From: Kribbella soli
GTDB lineage: Bacteria; Actinomycetota; Actinomycetes; Propionibacteriales; Kribbellaceae
Reading direction: 5' to 3'
Assembly (NCBI RefSeq): GCF_004331345.1
Contig: NZ_SJJZ01000004.1
Location: 248,001 to 312,000 of the forward strand
Length of the DNA stretch: 64,000 bases
Below are positions 41,882 to 49,496 of this stretch, one piece after another (position 1 is the stretch's first letter; each line of letters starts with the position of its first letter). Both the position numbers and the translations under genes were made by a program. The notes beneath the pieces were generated by a model. The model saw nothing but the letters and a program-made list of their open reading frames with translations, searched no databases and was not told where the DNA came from.

Positions 41882-42585
41882 TGGACGTCAAGGTCAAGAT
41901 CCTCCGGTACAACCCCGAGGTCGTCGACGAGGCCGAGTGGAAGACGTACGCCGTCACGCTGCAGCCCACCGACCGGGTCCTGGACGCGCTGCACAAGATC
42001 AAGTGGGAGCAGGACGGCACGCTGACGTTCCGGCGGTCCTGCGCGCACGGTGTCTGCGGCTCGGACGCGATGCGGATCAACGGCCGCAACCGGCTGGCCT
42101 GCAAGACGCTGATCAAGGACCTGAGCCCGGACAAGGAGATCACGGTCGAGCCCATCAAGGGCCTGCCGGTGCTCAAGGACCTGGTCGTCGACATGGAGCC
42201 GTTCTTCGACGCGTACCGCTCGGTGATGCCGTTCCTGGTCACCAGCGGCCACGAGCCGACCCGGGAGCGGATCCAGTCGCAGGCCGACCGGGACCGGTTC
42301 GACGACACCACCAAGTGCATCCTGTGCGCGGCCTGTACGACGTCCTGCCCGGTGTTCTGGTCCGACGGCCAGTACTTCGGCCCGCAGGCGATCGTCGGCG
42401 CGCACCGGTTCATCTTCGACAGCCGTGACGAGGGCACCGAGCAGCGGCTGGAGATCCTGAACGACAAGGAAGGCGTCTGGCGCTGCCGGACCACCTTCAA
42501 CTGCACCGACGCCTGCCCGCGCGGCATCGAGGTCACCAAGGCGATCCAGGAAGTGAAGCGGGCACTCATCTTCCGTCGGGTGTGA
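41881..42585 (+). CDS. sdhB: Succinate dehydrogenase iron-sulfur subunit
   Basis: A 234-residue subunit. The [2Fe-2S] cysteines lie in CAHGVCGSDAMRINGRNRLAC; the [4Fe-4S] and [3Fe-4S] cysteines in CILCAACTTSCPVFW and CRTTFNCTDACPRGI. It shares one base with the sdhA stop (TGATG), ensuring equal synthesis. Confidence 0.97.
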   Translation: MDVKVKILRYNPEVVDEAEWKTYAVTLQPTDRVLDALHKIKWEQDGTLTFRRSCAHGVCGSDAMRINGRNRLACKTLIKDLSPDKEITVEPIKGLPVLKDLVVDMEPFFDAYRSVMPFLVTSGHEPTRERIQSQADRDRFDDTTKCILCAACTTSCPVFWSDGQYFGPQAIVGAHRFIFDSRDEGTEQRLEILNDKEGVWRCRTTFNCTDACPRGIEVTKAIQEVKRALIFRRV

Positions 42586-42664
42586 GCCTGCGCCTTTCTT
42601 CGCATAAGATTCCACCGCCGACCTGACCCCCATCGCGGGGACACCTGCGCCTTGGGGGGTGACT

Positions 42665-43825
42665 GTGGAGCCGCGCCTGCGCGAGTTGTCCGACCGCTAC
42701 TACCGTCGCCTGGTGGAGCTGTTGGAGCGCTGTGGCCTACCCCGCAGCATGCCGCCGTTCCTCGTCCTCGGGGTGCTCGCGGCCACGACGTCCATCGTGC
42801 TCGCGGTGGTGCACCTGACCTCCCACCGGTCGCACACCGAGTCGCCGATCGCCATCGAGCCGGCCGTCGCGGGGCGGTCCGGCAGCGCCGTGGTGACTTC
42901 CGCACGCGCGCAGGTGCAGTCGATCACGATGGTGACCCGGAACCGCTGGGCGGCCGGCTGGTCCGACTGCACCAGCGGCCCGAACTGCAAGTTCGCCGCG
43001 GTCATCGACCGTGACGGCTCCCGCGCCACCGCCCCCGAGTGGCCGGTCCCGTACGCGACCCTGCAGGCGGGCAAGGAGGCGATCGCGGTCGCCCCGCCGC
43101 TCGAGGGCACGCTGACCGGCGACGCGACGATGATGTTCCGGCTGACGTACGACGGCCCGGTGCTCACCAAGCTCCAGTACCGGCTGCCCACCTCGACGTT
43201 CCAGAAGAACGAGATCCTCACCGACCGGATCGTGCCGGGCTCGATCGTCGTGGTGAACCCGGAGGAGTCGACGGTCCGGATGCTCAGGACCCGCGGCACC
43301 CGCTCCCCGGTCTGTGACGAGTCCGGCCGCTGCTGGATGCTGACCGGGATCGGCCGCACCGACGTCGTCTGGACCGACGACGGCGGCCGCACCTGGGGCT
43401 CGCGGTCGCTGGACAGCCACAACCAGCTCGGCCGGCTCGCGGTCAGCCCGGACGGCCGCACGCTGCTGTCGACCGCGATCACCATCGGCGCCGCCGGTCA
43501 GACCGTCTCGAAGATGCAGATCTCCACCGACCGCGGCGCGAACTGGACCCTGGTCCAGAACCCGCCGCCGAGCCTGAGCGCCTCGCCGCTCGCCTTCGAC
43601 GACGGCACCGCGCTGATCCTCGGCGGCCGCCGCGGCGACCGCCCACGCCTGTACCGGGTCCGCGACGGCGCCGCCAAGCTGGACCGCGGCTACCCCGGCG
43701 ACCTCGCCGACCTGTCCGGCGACACCCAGCTCATGTACGGCTTCGAGGTCCCGAAGCGTCGCACCACCGAGGTAGTCCTCAGCACCGACCAGGGCGCCAC
43801 CTGGACCAAGTTCGCCCCTCGCTAG
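42665..43825 (+). CDS. Membrane-anchored BNR/sialidase-like beta-propeller protein
   Basis: About 387 residues. A basic N-terminus and one membrane helix (about 34-52, FLVLGVLAATTSIVLAVVHL) precede an extracellular propeller. Repeats of the Asp-box type are visible: VWTDDGGRTWGSR, ISTDRGANWTLVQ, LSTDQGATWTKF. Cysteine pairs (DCTSGPNC, CDESGRCW) suggest disulfides. I used GTG 42665 because the G-run at 42654-42659 is a ribosome site five bases before it; GTG 42659 lies within that run. There is no catalytic evidence; it may be a binding protein. Confidence 0.75.
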   Translation: MEPRLRELSDRYYRRLVELLERCGLPRSMPPFLVLGVLAATTSIVLAVVHLTSHRSHTESPIAIEPAVAGRSGSAVVTSARAQVQSITMVTRNRWAAGWSDCTSGPNCKFAAVIDRDGSRATAPEWPVPYATLQAGKEAIAVAPPLEGTLTGDATMMFRLTYDGPVLTKLQYRLPTSTFQKNEILTDRIVPGSIVVVNPEESTVRMLRTRGTRSPVCDESGRCWMLTGIGRTDVVWTDDGGRTWGSRSLDSHNQLGRLAVSPDGRTLLSTAITIGAAGQTVSKMQISTDRGANWTLVQNPPPSLSASPLAFDDGTALILGGRRGDRPRLYRVRDGAAKLDRGYPGDLADLSGDTQLMYGFEVPKRRTTEVVLSTDQGATWTKFAPR

Positions 43826-43852
43826 CGCCGCACCTCGTCAGATCCGCGAAGC

Positions 43853-43907
43853 GCCTCGATCCACGACTCGCGTTTCGGCGACCAACTAAACGCCACGACT
43901 CGGCGTG
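43853..43907 (+). repeat. Intergenic repeat module C, copy 2
   Basis: 55 bases aligned with 30471-30526 with one gap. The first 20 and last ~18 bases are identical, including both CCACGACTCG repeats. The middle (TTTCGGCGACCAACT) differs. Confidence 0.75.
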
Positions 43908-44013
43908 CTACCGGTCGAGCAGGGGCTGCAGCGGCAGCCGGGCCCTCTGCCGCGCGTGGTTGGTCGGGCGAGTCGGCACGGTGGCAGTGCCGGGCGCGCA
44001 ACGACGGATCGTG

Positions 44014-44113
44014 TGCAGCTGGACAGGTAGTGCACCTCTGAGACGCTGTACGCGCGGGCGTGATCACGCTCAGGTGCACTACCCCGACGGCTGACACCAT
44101 CTGTCCAGCTGCA
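44014..44113 (-). repeat. Intergenic repeat module A, copy 2 (inverted)
   Basis: The reverse complement aligns with 21504-21604. Outer arms TGCAGCTGGACAG (44014-44026) and CTGTCCAGCTGCA (44101-44113) are perfect inverted repeats, and inner arms GTAGTGCACC (44027-44036) and GGTGCACTAC (44073-44082) are perfect. In the outer arm the change from CTCGAC to CTGGAC is matched on the opposite arm, which suggests that pairing is preserved. Confidence 0.8.
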
Positions 44114-44172
44114 CACCGACCCGACCCGCACCTCGTCGGGACTGCGACCGTCCGCGTCCGAGCGGTTCCTGC

Positions 44173-44601
44173 TCAGTGGTGCTTGGTGGCGCCCTTGAGG
44201 GTTTTGTCGACGGCGTTCTTCGGACCGTAGAAGGCGATGCCGACCAGGTCGAGTTCAGCGGTGCGGACGGCCTTCACGGCGGCACGGTTGTCGTGGTCGT
44301 TGCCGGTGGCAAAGAGATCCTGGGTGAACACAGAGTGCTCGATCTCCCGGCCCAGCGCGCGTTCGTGGGCGGTCGTCATGAACTCCTTGGACCCCTCGAA
44401 CACCATCACCGGCTGCCGGAACATCGGCAGATACCGGACGTCGTCCGCGTCCTCGTACGGCTCCCCGACCACCTCAGGATGCGTCCCGGCGATCCCACTG
44501 ACCAGAAACGCAGTCACATTCAACCGCTGCCACACAGCCAGATCGTCCCGCAACAACACAGCAATCTTCGTATCGAACTTTTCCACATCCACAATGCTCA
44601 C
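44173..44601 (-). CDS. DUF2000 family protein
   Basis: A 142-residue protein beginning KFDTKIAVLLRDDLAVWQRL after a short leader, with FLVSGIAGTHPEVVGEPYEDADD, typical of DUF2000. Structures in this family resemble peptidyl-tRNA hydrolase-like folds; the role is unknown. The GTG start has no strong ribosome site. It lies 38 bases after the M55 gene on the same strand and may be co-transcribed with it. Confidence 0.75.
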   Translation of the reverse strand: MSIVDVEKFDTKIAVLLRDDLAVWQRLNVTAFLVSGIAGTHPEVVGEPYEDADDVRYLPMFRQPVMVFEGSKEFMTTAHERALGREIEHSVFTQDLFATGNDHDNRAAVKAVRTAELDLVGIAFYGPKNAVDKTLKGATKHH

Positions 44602-44639
44602 GCCCGGGCTCGCCCCGGTCTTGTACGTTCTTAACCGGC

Positions 44640-45467
44640 TCAGCAGTACGGCGGGTTCGAGGTGACTGCTGTGCAGACCCGGAGGAACAGGTTGAACATC
44701 CGGTAGAGCTGGAGCATGTCGCCGTCGATGGTGACGGTGCGGTCGTCGCGGCGGGTGACGCCGGGGATCGCGGTGAGGTGGGACGCGACCGAGGCGGACT
44801 GCCAGCGGACGGCCAGGGTTCGGGGGCCGGCTGGGGCGTCCGGCTTGGAGAGACTGCGCAGCGCCTGTGCGGTGGTCTCTTCGATCGACTCGCGGGCCTC
44901 CGCGACCGGGACGAGCTGCGCGGCGAAGCGGTCCTTGGCGAACTTGACCGGTACGGTCGCGACCGCGGGATCCCAGGCCTTCATCTCGTCGCAGGCCGTG
45001 TCGTCCCCGGTCAGGACCGCGAGCGGTACGCCGTACGCCGCGGAGGCCGCGTGGAACAGGCCGATCTCGCCGGTCGGCTGGTCGTCCAGCCAGATGTCCT
45101 CGATCTCGTGGCCCATGAAGCTGTGGCTCAGGACGCCGAGCACGCCGGCGCGGGCGTGGTACCCGACGCAGAGTACGGCGTCGTACTCCGGGGTCAGGCC
45201 CTCCATCATGCCCATCGGCTTCGGGCGGCCCTTGATCAGGCCGGCCCGCGGGTCGAGGAGGTCGGGCAGCAGGTTGCGCATCGGGCCGTGGGCGTCGTTC
45301 ACCAGGACCTCGGTCGCGCCGGCGGCGTACGCACCGCGAACGGCGGCGTTCACGTCCTCGGTCATCAGCACCCGGCCGCGCTCGTAGTCCCGCCCCGCCG
45401 GCTGCACGTCCTGCGCGTCGACGACTCCGGTGACGCCTTCCATGTCCGCACTCACGTAGACCTTCAC
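44640..45467 (-). CDS. M55-family D-aminopeptidase (DppA-like)
   Basis: A 275-residue zinc D-aminopeptidase of the DppA type. The metal and catalytic segments are YVSADMEGVTGVVD near the N-terminus, VLVNDAHGPMRNL, CVGYHARAG and FMGHEIEDIWLDD. The family removes D-alanine and similar residues from D-peptides, as in peptidoglycan recycling. It is divergent from an AraC-type gene 23 bases away, which may control it. The GTG start overlaps the presumed promoter region of that gene. Confidence 0.88.
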   Translation of the reverse strand: MKVYVSADMEGVTGVVDAQDVQPAGRDYERGRVLMTEDVNAAVRGAYAAGATEVLVNDAHGPMRNLLPDLLDPRAGLIKGRPKPMGMMEGLTPEYDAVLCVGYHARAGVLGVLSHSFMGHEIEDIWLDDQPTGEIGLFHAASAAYGVPLAVLTGDDTACDEMKAWDPAVATVPVKFAKDRFAAQLVPVAEARESIEETTAQALRSLSKPDAPAGPRTLAVRWQSASVASHLTAIPGVTRRDDRTVTIDGDMLQLYRMFNLFLRVCTAVTSNPPYC

Positions 45468-45478
45468 ACGCAGAAGCG

Positions 45479-45484
45479 TATGTT
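45479..45484 (+). promoter_or_regulatory. -10 box of leaderless AraC-type gene
   Basis: TATGTT is followed by six bases and then the ATG at 45491, so transcription would start on the ATG. There is no ribosome-binding site before the ATG, consistent with leaderless translation. Confidence 0.45.
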
Positions 45485-45490
45485 CTAACC

Positions 45491-46285
45491 ATGGGCAGCG
45501 GCGCGACGGTCCGGGCATGGCGGCCCCGGGTGGCCGGGGTCGTCGAGGTGCTGCATGCGCACTTCCCGTCGCACGCGTACCCGAGCCACACGCACGACGC
45601 GTGGACGGTGCTGATCGTCGACGAGGGCGCCGTCCGCTACGACCTGGACCGCCACGAGCACGGTCTCGCGCAGGCGCAGGTCTCGCTCCTCCCGCCGCAT
45701 GTCCCCCACGACGGCCGCTCGGTGCTGCCACAGGGCTTCCGCAAGCGGGTCCTCTACCTCGAACCCGACCGGCTCGGCGGCACGAACCTGATCGGCGCGG
45801 CGGTCGACCAGCCGGAGTACGTCGACCCGCTGCTGCGGCACCGGATCCACCAGCTGCACGGCGTACTCGAGGACGGCGTGGAGGACCTGGAGGCCCAGAG
45901 CCGCTTGACGCTGATCGAGGAGCGCCTCGGGCAGCATCTGCGGCGGCAGGTGATCGATCCGCCGGACCGGTCGGACGCGGGCGTGGCCGCGCAGCTACGC
46001 GATCTGCTGGACGCGCATGTGCCGGACGGGATCACGCTCGAGGATGCGTCGAAGCTGGTCCATGCGCATCCGGCGCATCTCGTGCGGGCGTTCAGCCGGG
46101 AGTACGGGATGCCGCCGCACCGGTACCTGACCGGGCGACGGGTCGATCTGGCCCGGCGGTACCTGCTCGACGGGCGTCCGACCGCGGAGGTGGCGACGCT
46201 GGCCGGGTTCTACGACCAGTCGCACCTCAACCGGCACTTCCGGAAACTGCTCGGGGTCACACCGGCGAGTTTTGTGCGGTCTTAG
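45491..46285 (+). CDS. AraC-family transcriptional regulator
   Basis: A 264-residue regulator. An N-terminal cupin (HAYPSHTHDAWTVLIVDEGAVRY with metal-type histidines) senses the ligand. The C-terminal double helix-turn-helix spans about 165-264 (GITLEDASKLVHAHPAHLVRAF ... FYDQSHLNRHFRKLLGVTP). It is divergent from the M55 D-aminopeptidase, which is the likely target. The start looks leaderless. Its 3' end overlaps the convergent small membrane gene by 29 bases. Confidence 0.88.
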   Translation: MGSGATVRAWRPRVAGVVEVLHAHFPSHAYPSHTHDAWTVLIVDEGAVRYDLDRHEHGLAQAQVSLLPPHVPHDGRSVLPQGFRKRVLYLEPDRLGGTNLIGAAVDQPEYVDPLLRHRIHQLHGVLEDGVEDLEAQSRLTLIEERLGQHLRRQVIDPPDRSDAGVAAQLRDLLDAHVPDGITLEDASKLVHAHPAHLVRAFSREYGMPPHRYLTGRRVDLARRYLLDGRPTAEVATLAGFYDQSHLNRHFRKLLGVTPASFVRS

Positions 46286-46487
46286 AGGCCTTGTACGCGC
46301 GGACGCCCCACGTGCCGAGCAGCGCCGCGATCAGCAGGTTCACGATGATCAGGACGGTGTGGGCTACGTAGTACCCGGTCGGGCGGTCCTCGGTGTCCAC
46401 GAGCGCCTTGATGAAGCGCAGGTAGGTGATGACGTTCCACGCGGCGATGGCCAGCAGGACGAATGCGTGCTTGCGTTCGAGCTTCAC
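46257..46487 (-). CDS. SCO4848-type small membrane protein
   Basis: A 76-residue protein with two membrane helices (about 8-26 and 41-62) and a basic tail. KLERKHAFVLLAIAAWNVIT and the spacing before YYVAHTVLIIVNLLIA match the small SCO4848-like membrane family as I remember it. Genes of that type lie near sdh and DD-carboxypeptidase genes in streptomycetes, which fits the local gene content. Function unknown. Confidence 0.7.
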   Translation of the reverse strand: MKLERKHAFVLLAIAAWNVITYLRFIKALVDTEDRPTGYYVAHTVLIIVNLLIAALLGTWGVRAYKASKTAQNSPV

Positions 46488-46507
46488 TCAGCCATTCTGA
46501 CCCAGCC

Positions 46508-49264
46508 TCAGGAATTGGGCCGGTCGACCATGCGGAGCAGCTGGGTGCGGTTGGCCACTCCGAAGCGGCGGTACAGGCGGGTCAGCTGCGACTCCACGGC
46601 CTTCACCGACAGGTACAGGGCCGCGGCGATCTCGCGGTTCGTGGAGCCGTCGCGGACCATCGAGACGATCTGCTGCTCGTTGTCGGTCAGCTCCGACGGC
46701 AGCCGGCTCCGGCTCGGTACGTCGAGGCGCGCGAGTTCCATCTCCGCGACCTCACGCCAGGCGGGCGCGCCGTACGCCTCGAACTGGTCGATCGCGTCCA
46801 GGAACGCGGTCCGGGCGACCGACCGGCGACGGGCCTGCCGGGCGATCCGGCCGCGGGTCAGCTCGCAGCGCGCGAGATCGAGCGGGTAGACCCGGTCCCC
46901 CGCCGTACCGACCGTCTTCTCCAGCAACTCCAGGGCAGCGGCCGGGTCACCCTGCTTGGCGACCAGCAGCGCCTCGGCGCGATCCAGGCCGAGCTTCACC
47001 ACGCGCCGGTCCAGGTTCTCGGCGCGGGCGCGGATCTCGGCGATCAGGGCGGCCGCGTCGTCCAGCCGGCCTGCTGCGATCAGGGCCTCGGCGTAGTCCG
47101 CGTGCCACGGGATCACGGCCGGGTCGTACGGCATCGCGGCCTCGCCCGACCCCGCGATCGCGTCGAACGCCTCGACCGCCCGCTGCGGGTCACCGGTCAG
47201 TACGCCGATCAGCCCGAGGCTGACCAGCGCCGGGCCGGTCCATTCGTCGTTCCCGACCAGGTGGACGGCATCCAGCGCGGCCTCGGCGAGCTGCCGGCCC
47301 ATAGCCGCCGAACCGCCGACCCACTCCGCGCGACTGGCGATGATCATGCCGACCTCGGCCTCGTCACCGATGTCCTGCATCAGCTGGTAGCACTCGTGCC
47401 CGGCGGCCAGCGCGTCGGCGCCGCGGCCGCTGCGCTCGTAGATCGCCGTCGCGGAGATCAGCACGGACGCCAGCCAGCGCATCGCGCCGTGGTCGCGGAC
47501 CTCGTCGGCCAGCGTGGTGATCGCGGTGATCGCCTCGTCGGTCCGGCCGCGGAACAGCTCGCGCATCGCGGCCATCTGGCGGGCGTTCACCACGGTCCTG
47601 GTGAGCGGCAGGCCCTTGGCCAGCTCGGCAGCCTGCTCCAGCACGGCGTCCGAGGTCTCCTCGGCGTCGCGGGCCATCAGCACCGAACTCGCCGCGCTCA
47701 AGGCGTCGACAACCGCCTCGGTGTCGCCGGCCTCGCGCGCCAGCGCCTCGGCGATCCGCGCGTCCTCCTGCGCGTCGTCCAGGCTGCGATCGAAGTAGTG
47801 GCTGTGGCTGCGCTCGATCCGCACCCGCGCCTCGAACCGCTTGTTGCCCTTGGCCGCCGCGAACGCCTCCGCGAGCAACTCGACCCGGCGATCGCGCTCG
47901 GGCCAGACCGCGTCGGCACACAGCAACAGCGCGGGCACCTTGGTCTCGGGCGTGGTCGCTACCTGTACGGCGAGCCGCGCCATGTCGGCCGACTCCGCCA
48001 GGTGACCAGCGGCCGCGGCGTCGTCGGCGGCCCTGGTGAGGCGGCGGGCACGTTCGTCCGGCTGGGTGCTCGGTGTCCGGTCCGCGCTCAGCCGCCACAG
48101 GTTCGCGGCGGCGCCAGGGGCTCCACGTCCGGCGGCGACCGTGGCGGCCTCCTCGATCGTCGCGGCCAGCTCCGGATCGGCCTCCTGGGTGGCGAGGGCG
48201 CGGTGAGTCGCGTTCTCGACCGGTTCGTCAACCACGGCGGCCAGTTTGGCGTGGGCCTGACGGCGGGCGGCCGACGTCGCTTCGGCGTACACGAACTCCC
48301 TCAGCAGCGGGTGCGTGAAGCGGAGCCGCTCGGCGGAAACGTCGATCAGGCCGAGAGTTTCCGCCTCGGCGAGGCAGACGTCGATCGGGCGGTCGAGGGA
48401 CCGGGCGAGCTGCGTGGTGGTCGGGCGCGGCGAGGACGCGGCGTGCAGGAGCAGCTCGTGGGTTTCGGTGGACAGGTCGCCGAGCCGCTCACCGAGCAGC
48501 GTCTTGAGGCGGCTGGAGACCGGGAGCGGGTCGTTGGGCGAGACGCTCTTCGGATGCCGCAGTACGGCGCGCCCGAGCTCGAGGGCCATGAACGGGTTGC
48601 CGGCGCTCGCGGTGAAGATGCGGCGCGCCGTCCGGACCGGGAGCGGGCTGGACAGGCGCTGCCGCAGCAGACCGAGCACGTCGGGCTCGGTGAGCGGCGG
48701 GACCTCGAGCTGCAGGACGGGCTCGGGGCACGCCTCGGCCATCACCGGCAGGTCGCCGTCGGCCACCTGCTCGGTGGCCAGCAGGTGCACGCCCTCGGAG
48801 AGCCGACGAGCACAGAACGTGAGCACCTCGAGGCTGGACGGGTCCACCCATTGGATGTCGTCGACAACGATCAGCACCGGGCCGGTCGTGGCCAGGCGGC
48901 GGAGGACGTGCAGTACGGCGAGGCGCACGGCCAGCTCGTCACGCACCGTATCCGGGGCGCTCGCCTTCAGCAGCGCGACCTCGAGCGGCTGCCGGAGGTG
49001 GTCCGGAAGCACCTGCCAGGCGAATTCGAGCTGGTTGGAGAGCAGGTCGAGGAGCGTGACGTACGGCAGACCGGCCTCGGAGTTGGACGGGGCGGCGCTG
49101 AGGATCCGGCAGCCTTTCCGGCCACGCTCCGCGACGAGCGCCCGGCCGAGAGCCGACTTGCCGATGCCGGTCGGGCCGTAGAGCAGCACGCTGCCGCTGG
49201 TCTCGAGCTGCTTGGTAGCACGCTCGACCAGTCCGGCACGCCCGACCAGCTCGTCGTCAGTCAT
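46508..49264 (-). CDS. LAL-type (large ATP-binding LuxR) transcriptional regulator
   Basis: A 918-residue regulator. Walker A is GPTGIGKSALG near residue 33 and Walker B is VLIVVDDIQWVD. The middle holds a long TPR-like helical region rich in alanine. The C-terminal LuxR helix-turn-helix is LTDNEQQIVSMVRDGSTNRE and following. ATG follows GGAG at a spacing of 4. LAL proteins activate catabolic or antibiotic operons after binding a signal and ATP. A -10-like GATAAT (49293-49298) and a 16-bp palindrome at 49395 lie upstream. Confidence 0.9.
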   Translation of the reverse strand: MTDDELVGRAGLVERATKQLETSGSVLLYGPTGIGKSALGRALVAERGRKGCRILSAAPSNSEAGLPYVTLLDLLSNQLEFAWQVLPDHLRQPLEVALLKASAPDTVRDELAVRLAVLHVLRRLATTGPVLIVVDDIQWVDPSSLEVLTFCARRLSEGVHLLATEQVADGDLPVMAEACPEPVLQLEVPPLTEPDVLGLLRQRLSSPLPVRTARRIFTASAGNPFMALELGRAVLRHPKSVSPNDPLPVSSRLKTLLGERLGDLSTETHELLLHAASSPRPTTTQLARSLDRPIDVCLAEAETLGLIDVSAERLRFTHPLLREFVYAEATSAARRQAHAKLAAVVDEPVENATHRALATQEADPELAATIEEAATVAAGRGAPGAAANLWRLSADRTPSTQPDERARRLTRAADDAAAAGHLAESADMARLAVQVATTPETKVPALLLCADAVWPERDRRVELLAEAFAAAKGNKRFEARVRIERSHSHYFDRSLDDAQEDARIAEALAREAGDTEAVVDALSAASSVLMARDAEETSDAVLEQAAELAKGLPLTRTVVNARQMAAMRELFRGRTDEAITAITTLADEVRDHGAMRWLASVLISATAIYERSGRGADALAAGHECYQLMQDIGDEAEVGMIIASRAEWVGGSAAMGRQLAEAALDAVHLVGNDEWTGPALVSLGLIGVLTGDPQRAVEAFDAIAGSGEAAMPYDPAVIPWHADYAEALIAAGRLDDAAALIAEIRARAENLDRRVVKLGLDRAEALLVAKQGDPAAALELLEKTVGTAGDRVYPLDLARCELTRGRIARQARRRSVARTAFLDAIDQFEAYGAPAWREVAEMELARLDVPSRSRLPSELTDNEQQIVSMVRDGSTNREIAAALYLSVKAVESQLTRLYRRFGVANRTQLLRMVDRPNS

Positions 49265-49292
49265 CCAACTCCTCGAAGGATTACCCTCGCCG

Positions 49293-49298
49293 ATTATC
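49293..49298 (-). promoter_or_regulatory. Extended -10 box upstream of the LAL gene
   Basis: On the minus strand TGTGATAAT gives an extended -10, 29 bases before the ATG. No matching -35 is obvious at 17 bases. CGCCG and CGGCG flank it as weak inverted arms. Confidence 0.4.
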
Positions 49299-49394
49299 AC
49301 AGCGATTGACCGTTCGACACGGCGAGTGTCACATGAGGAAATTTGCTGGCCACCATCCTGTCACCCACTACTGCCCAGATCCGAGCAGTCGCGA

Positions 49395-49410
49395 CGGCAC
49401 GATCGTGCCG
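49395..49410. promoter_or_regulatory. Perfect 16-bp palindrome CGGCACGATCGTGCCG
   Basis: An uninterrupted palindrome 131 bases upstream of the LAL ATG and 25 bases beyond the permease terminator. Candidate activator or repressor site; only one copy was seen in the window. Confidence 0.5.
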
Positions 49411-49434
49411 GGGCACCGGATGGTCTTTCGACGA

Positions 49435-49491
49435 CTTTGGGCCCCCACCAACCGTTTCGCGGCGGCGAAAACGGTTGGTGGGGGCCCAAAG
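49435..49491 (-). terminator. Very strong terminator after the amino acid permease
   Basis: Perfect 23-base arms (49435-49457 and 49469-49491) enclose an 11-base loop; pairing can continue through TTTCGC/GCGAAA with a bulge. The stem begins five bases after the permease stop codon. There is no U-run. Confidence 0.9.
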
Positions 49492-49496
49492 AGGGG

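Larger units (their letters stand above)
43826..44172. other. Gene-free stretch III, tail-to-tail junction with repeat modules C and A
   Basis: These 347 bases separate the BNR-like gene stop from the DUF2000 gene stop. Module C is at 43853-43907, module A (inverted relative to 21.5 kb) at 44014-44113. Between them is GC-rich sequence with CTGCAGCGGCAG and no coding signal. The layout matches the gene-free stretches at 21.4 and 30.3 kb. Confidence 0.7.

Noticed and set aside
46463-49309. Plus-strand open frame of about 950 codons opposite the LAL regulator
   Set aside because: It is an antisense shadow; the minus frame has Walker A, Walker B and the LuxR helix-turn-helix.
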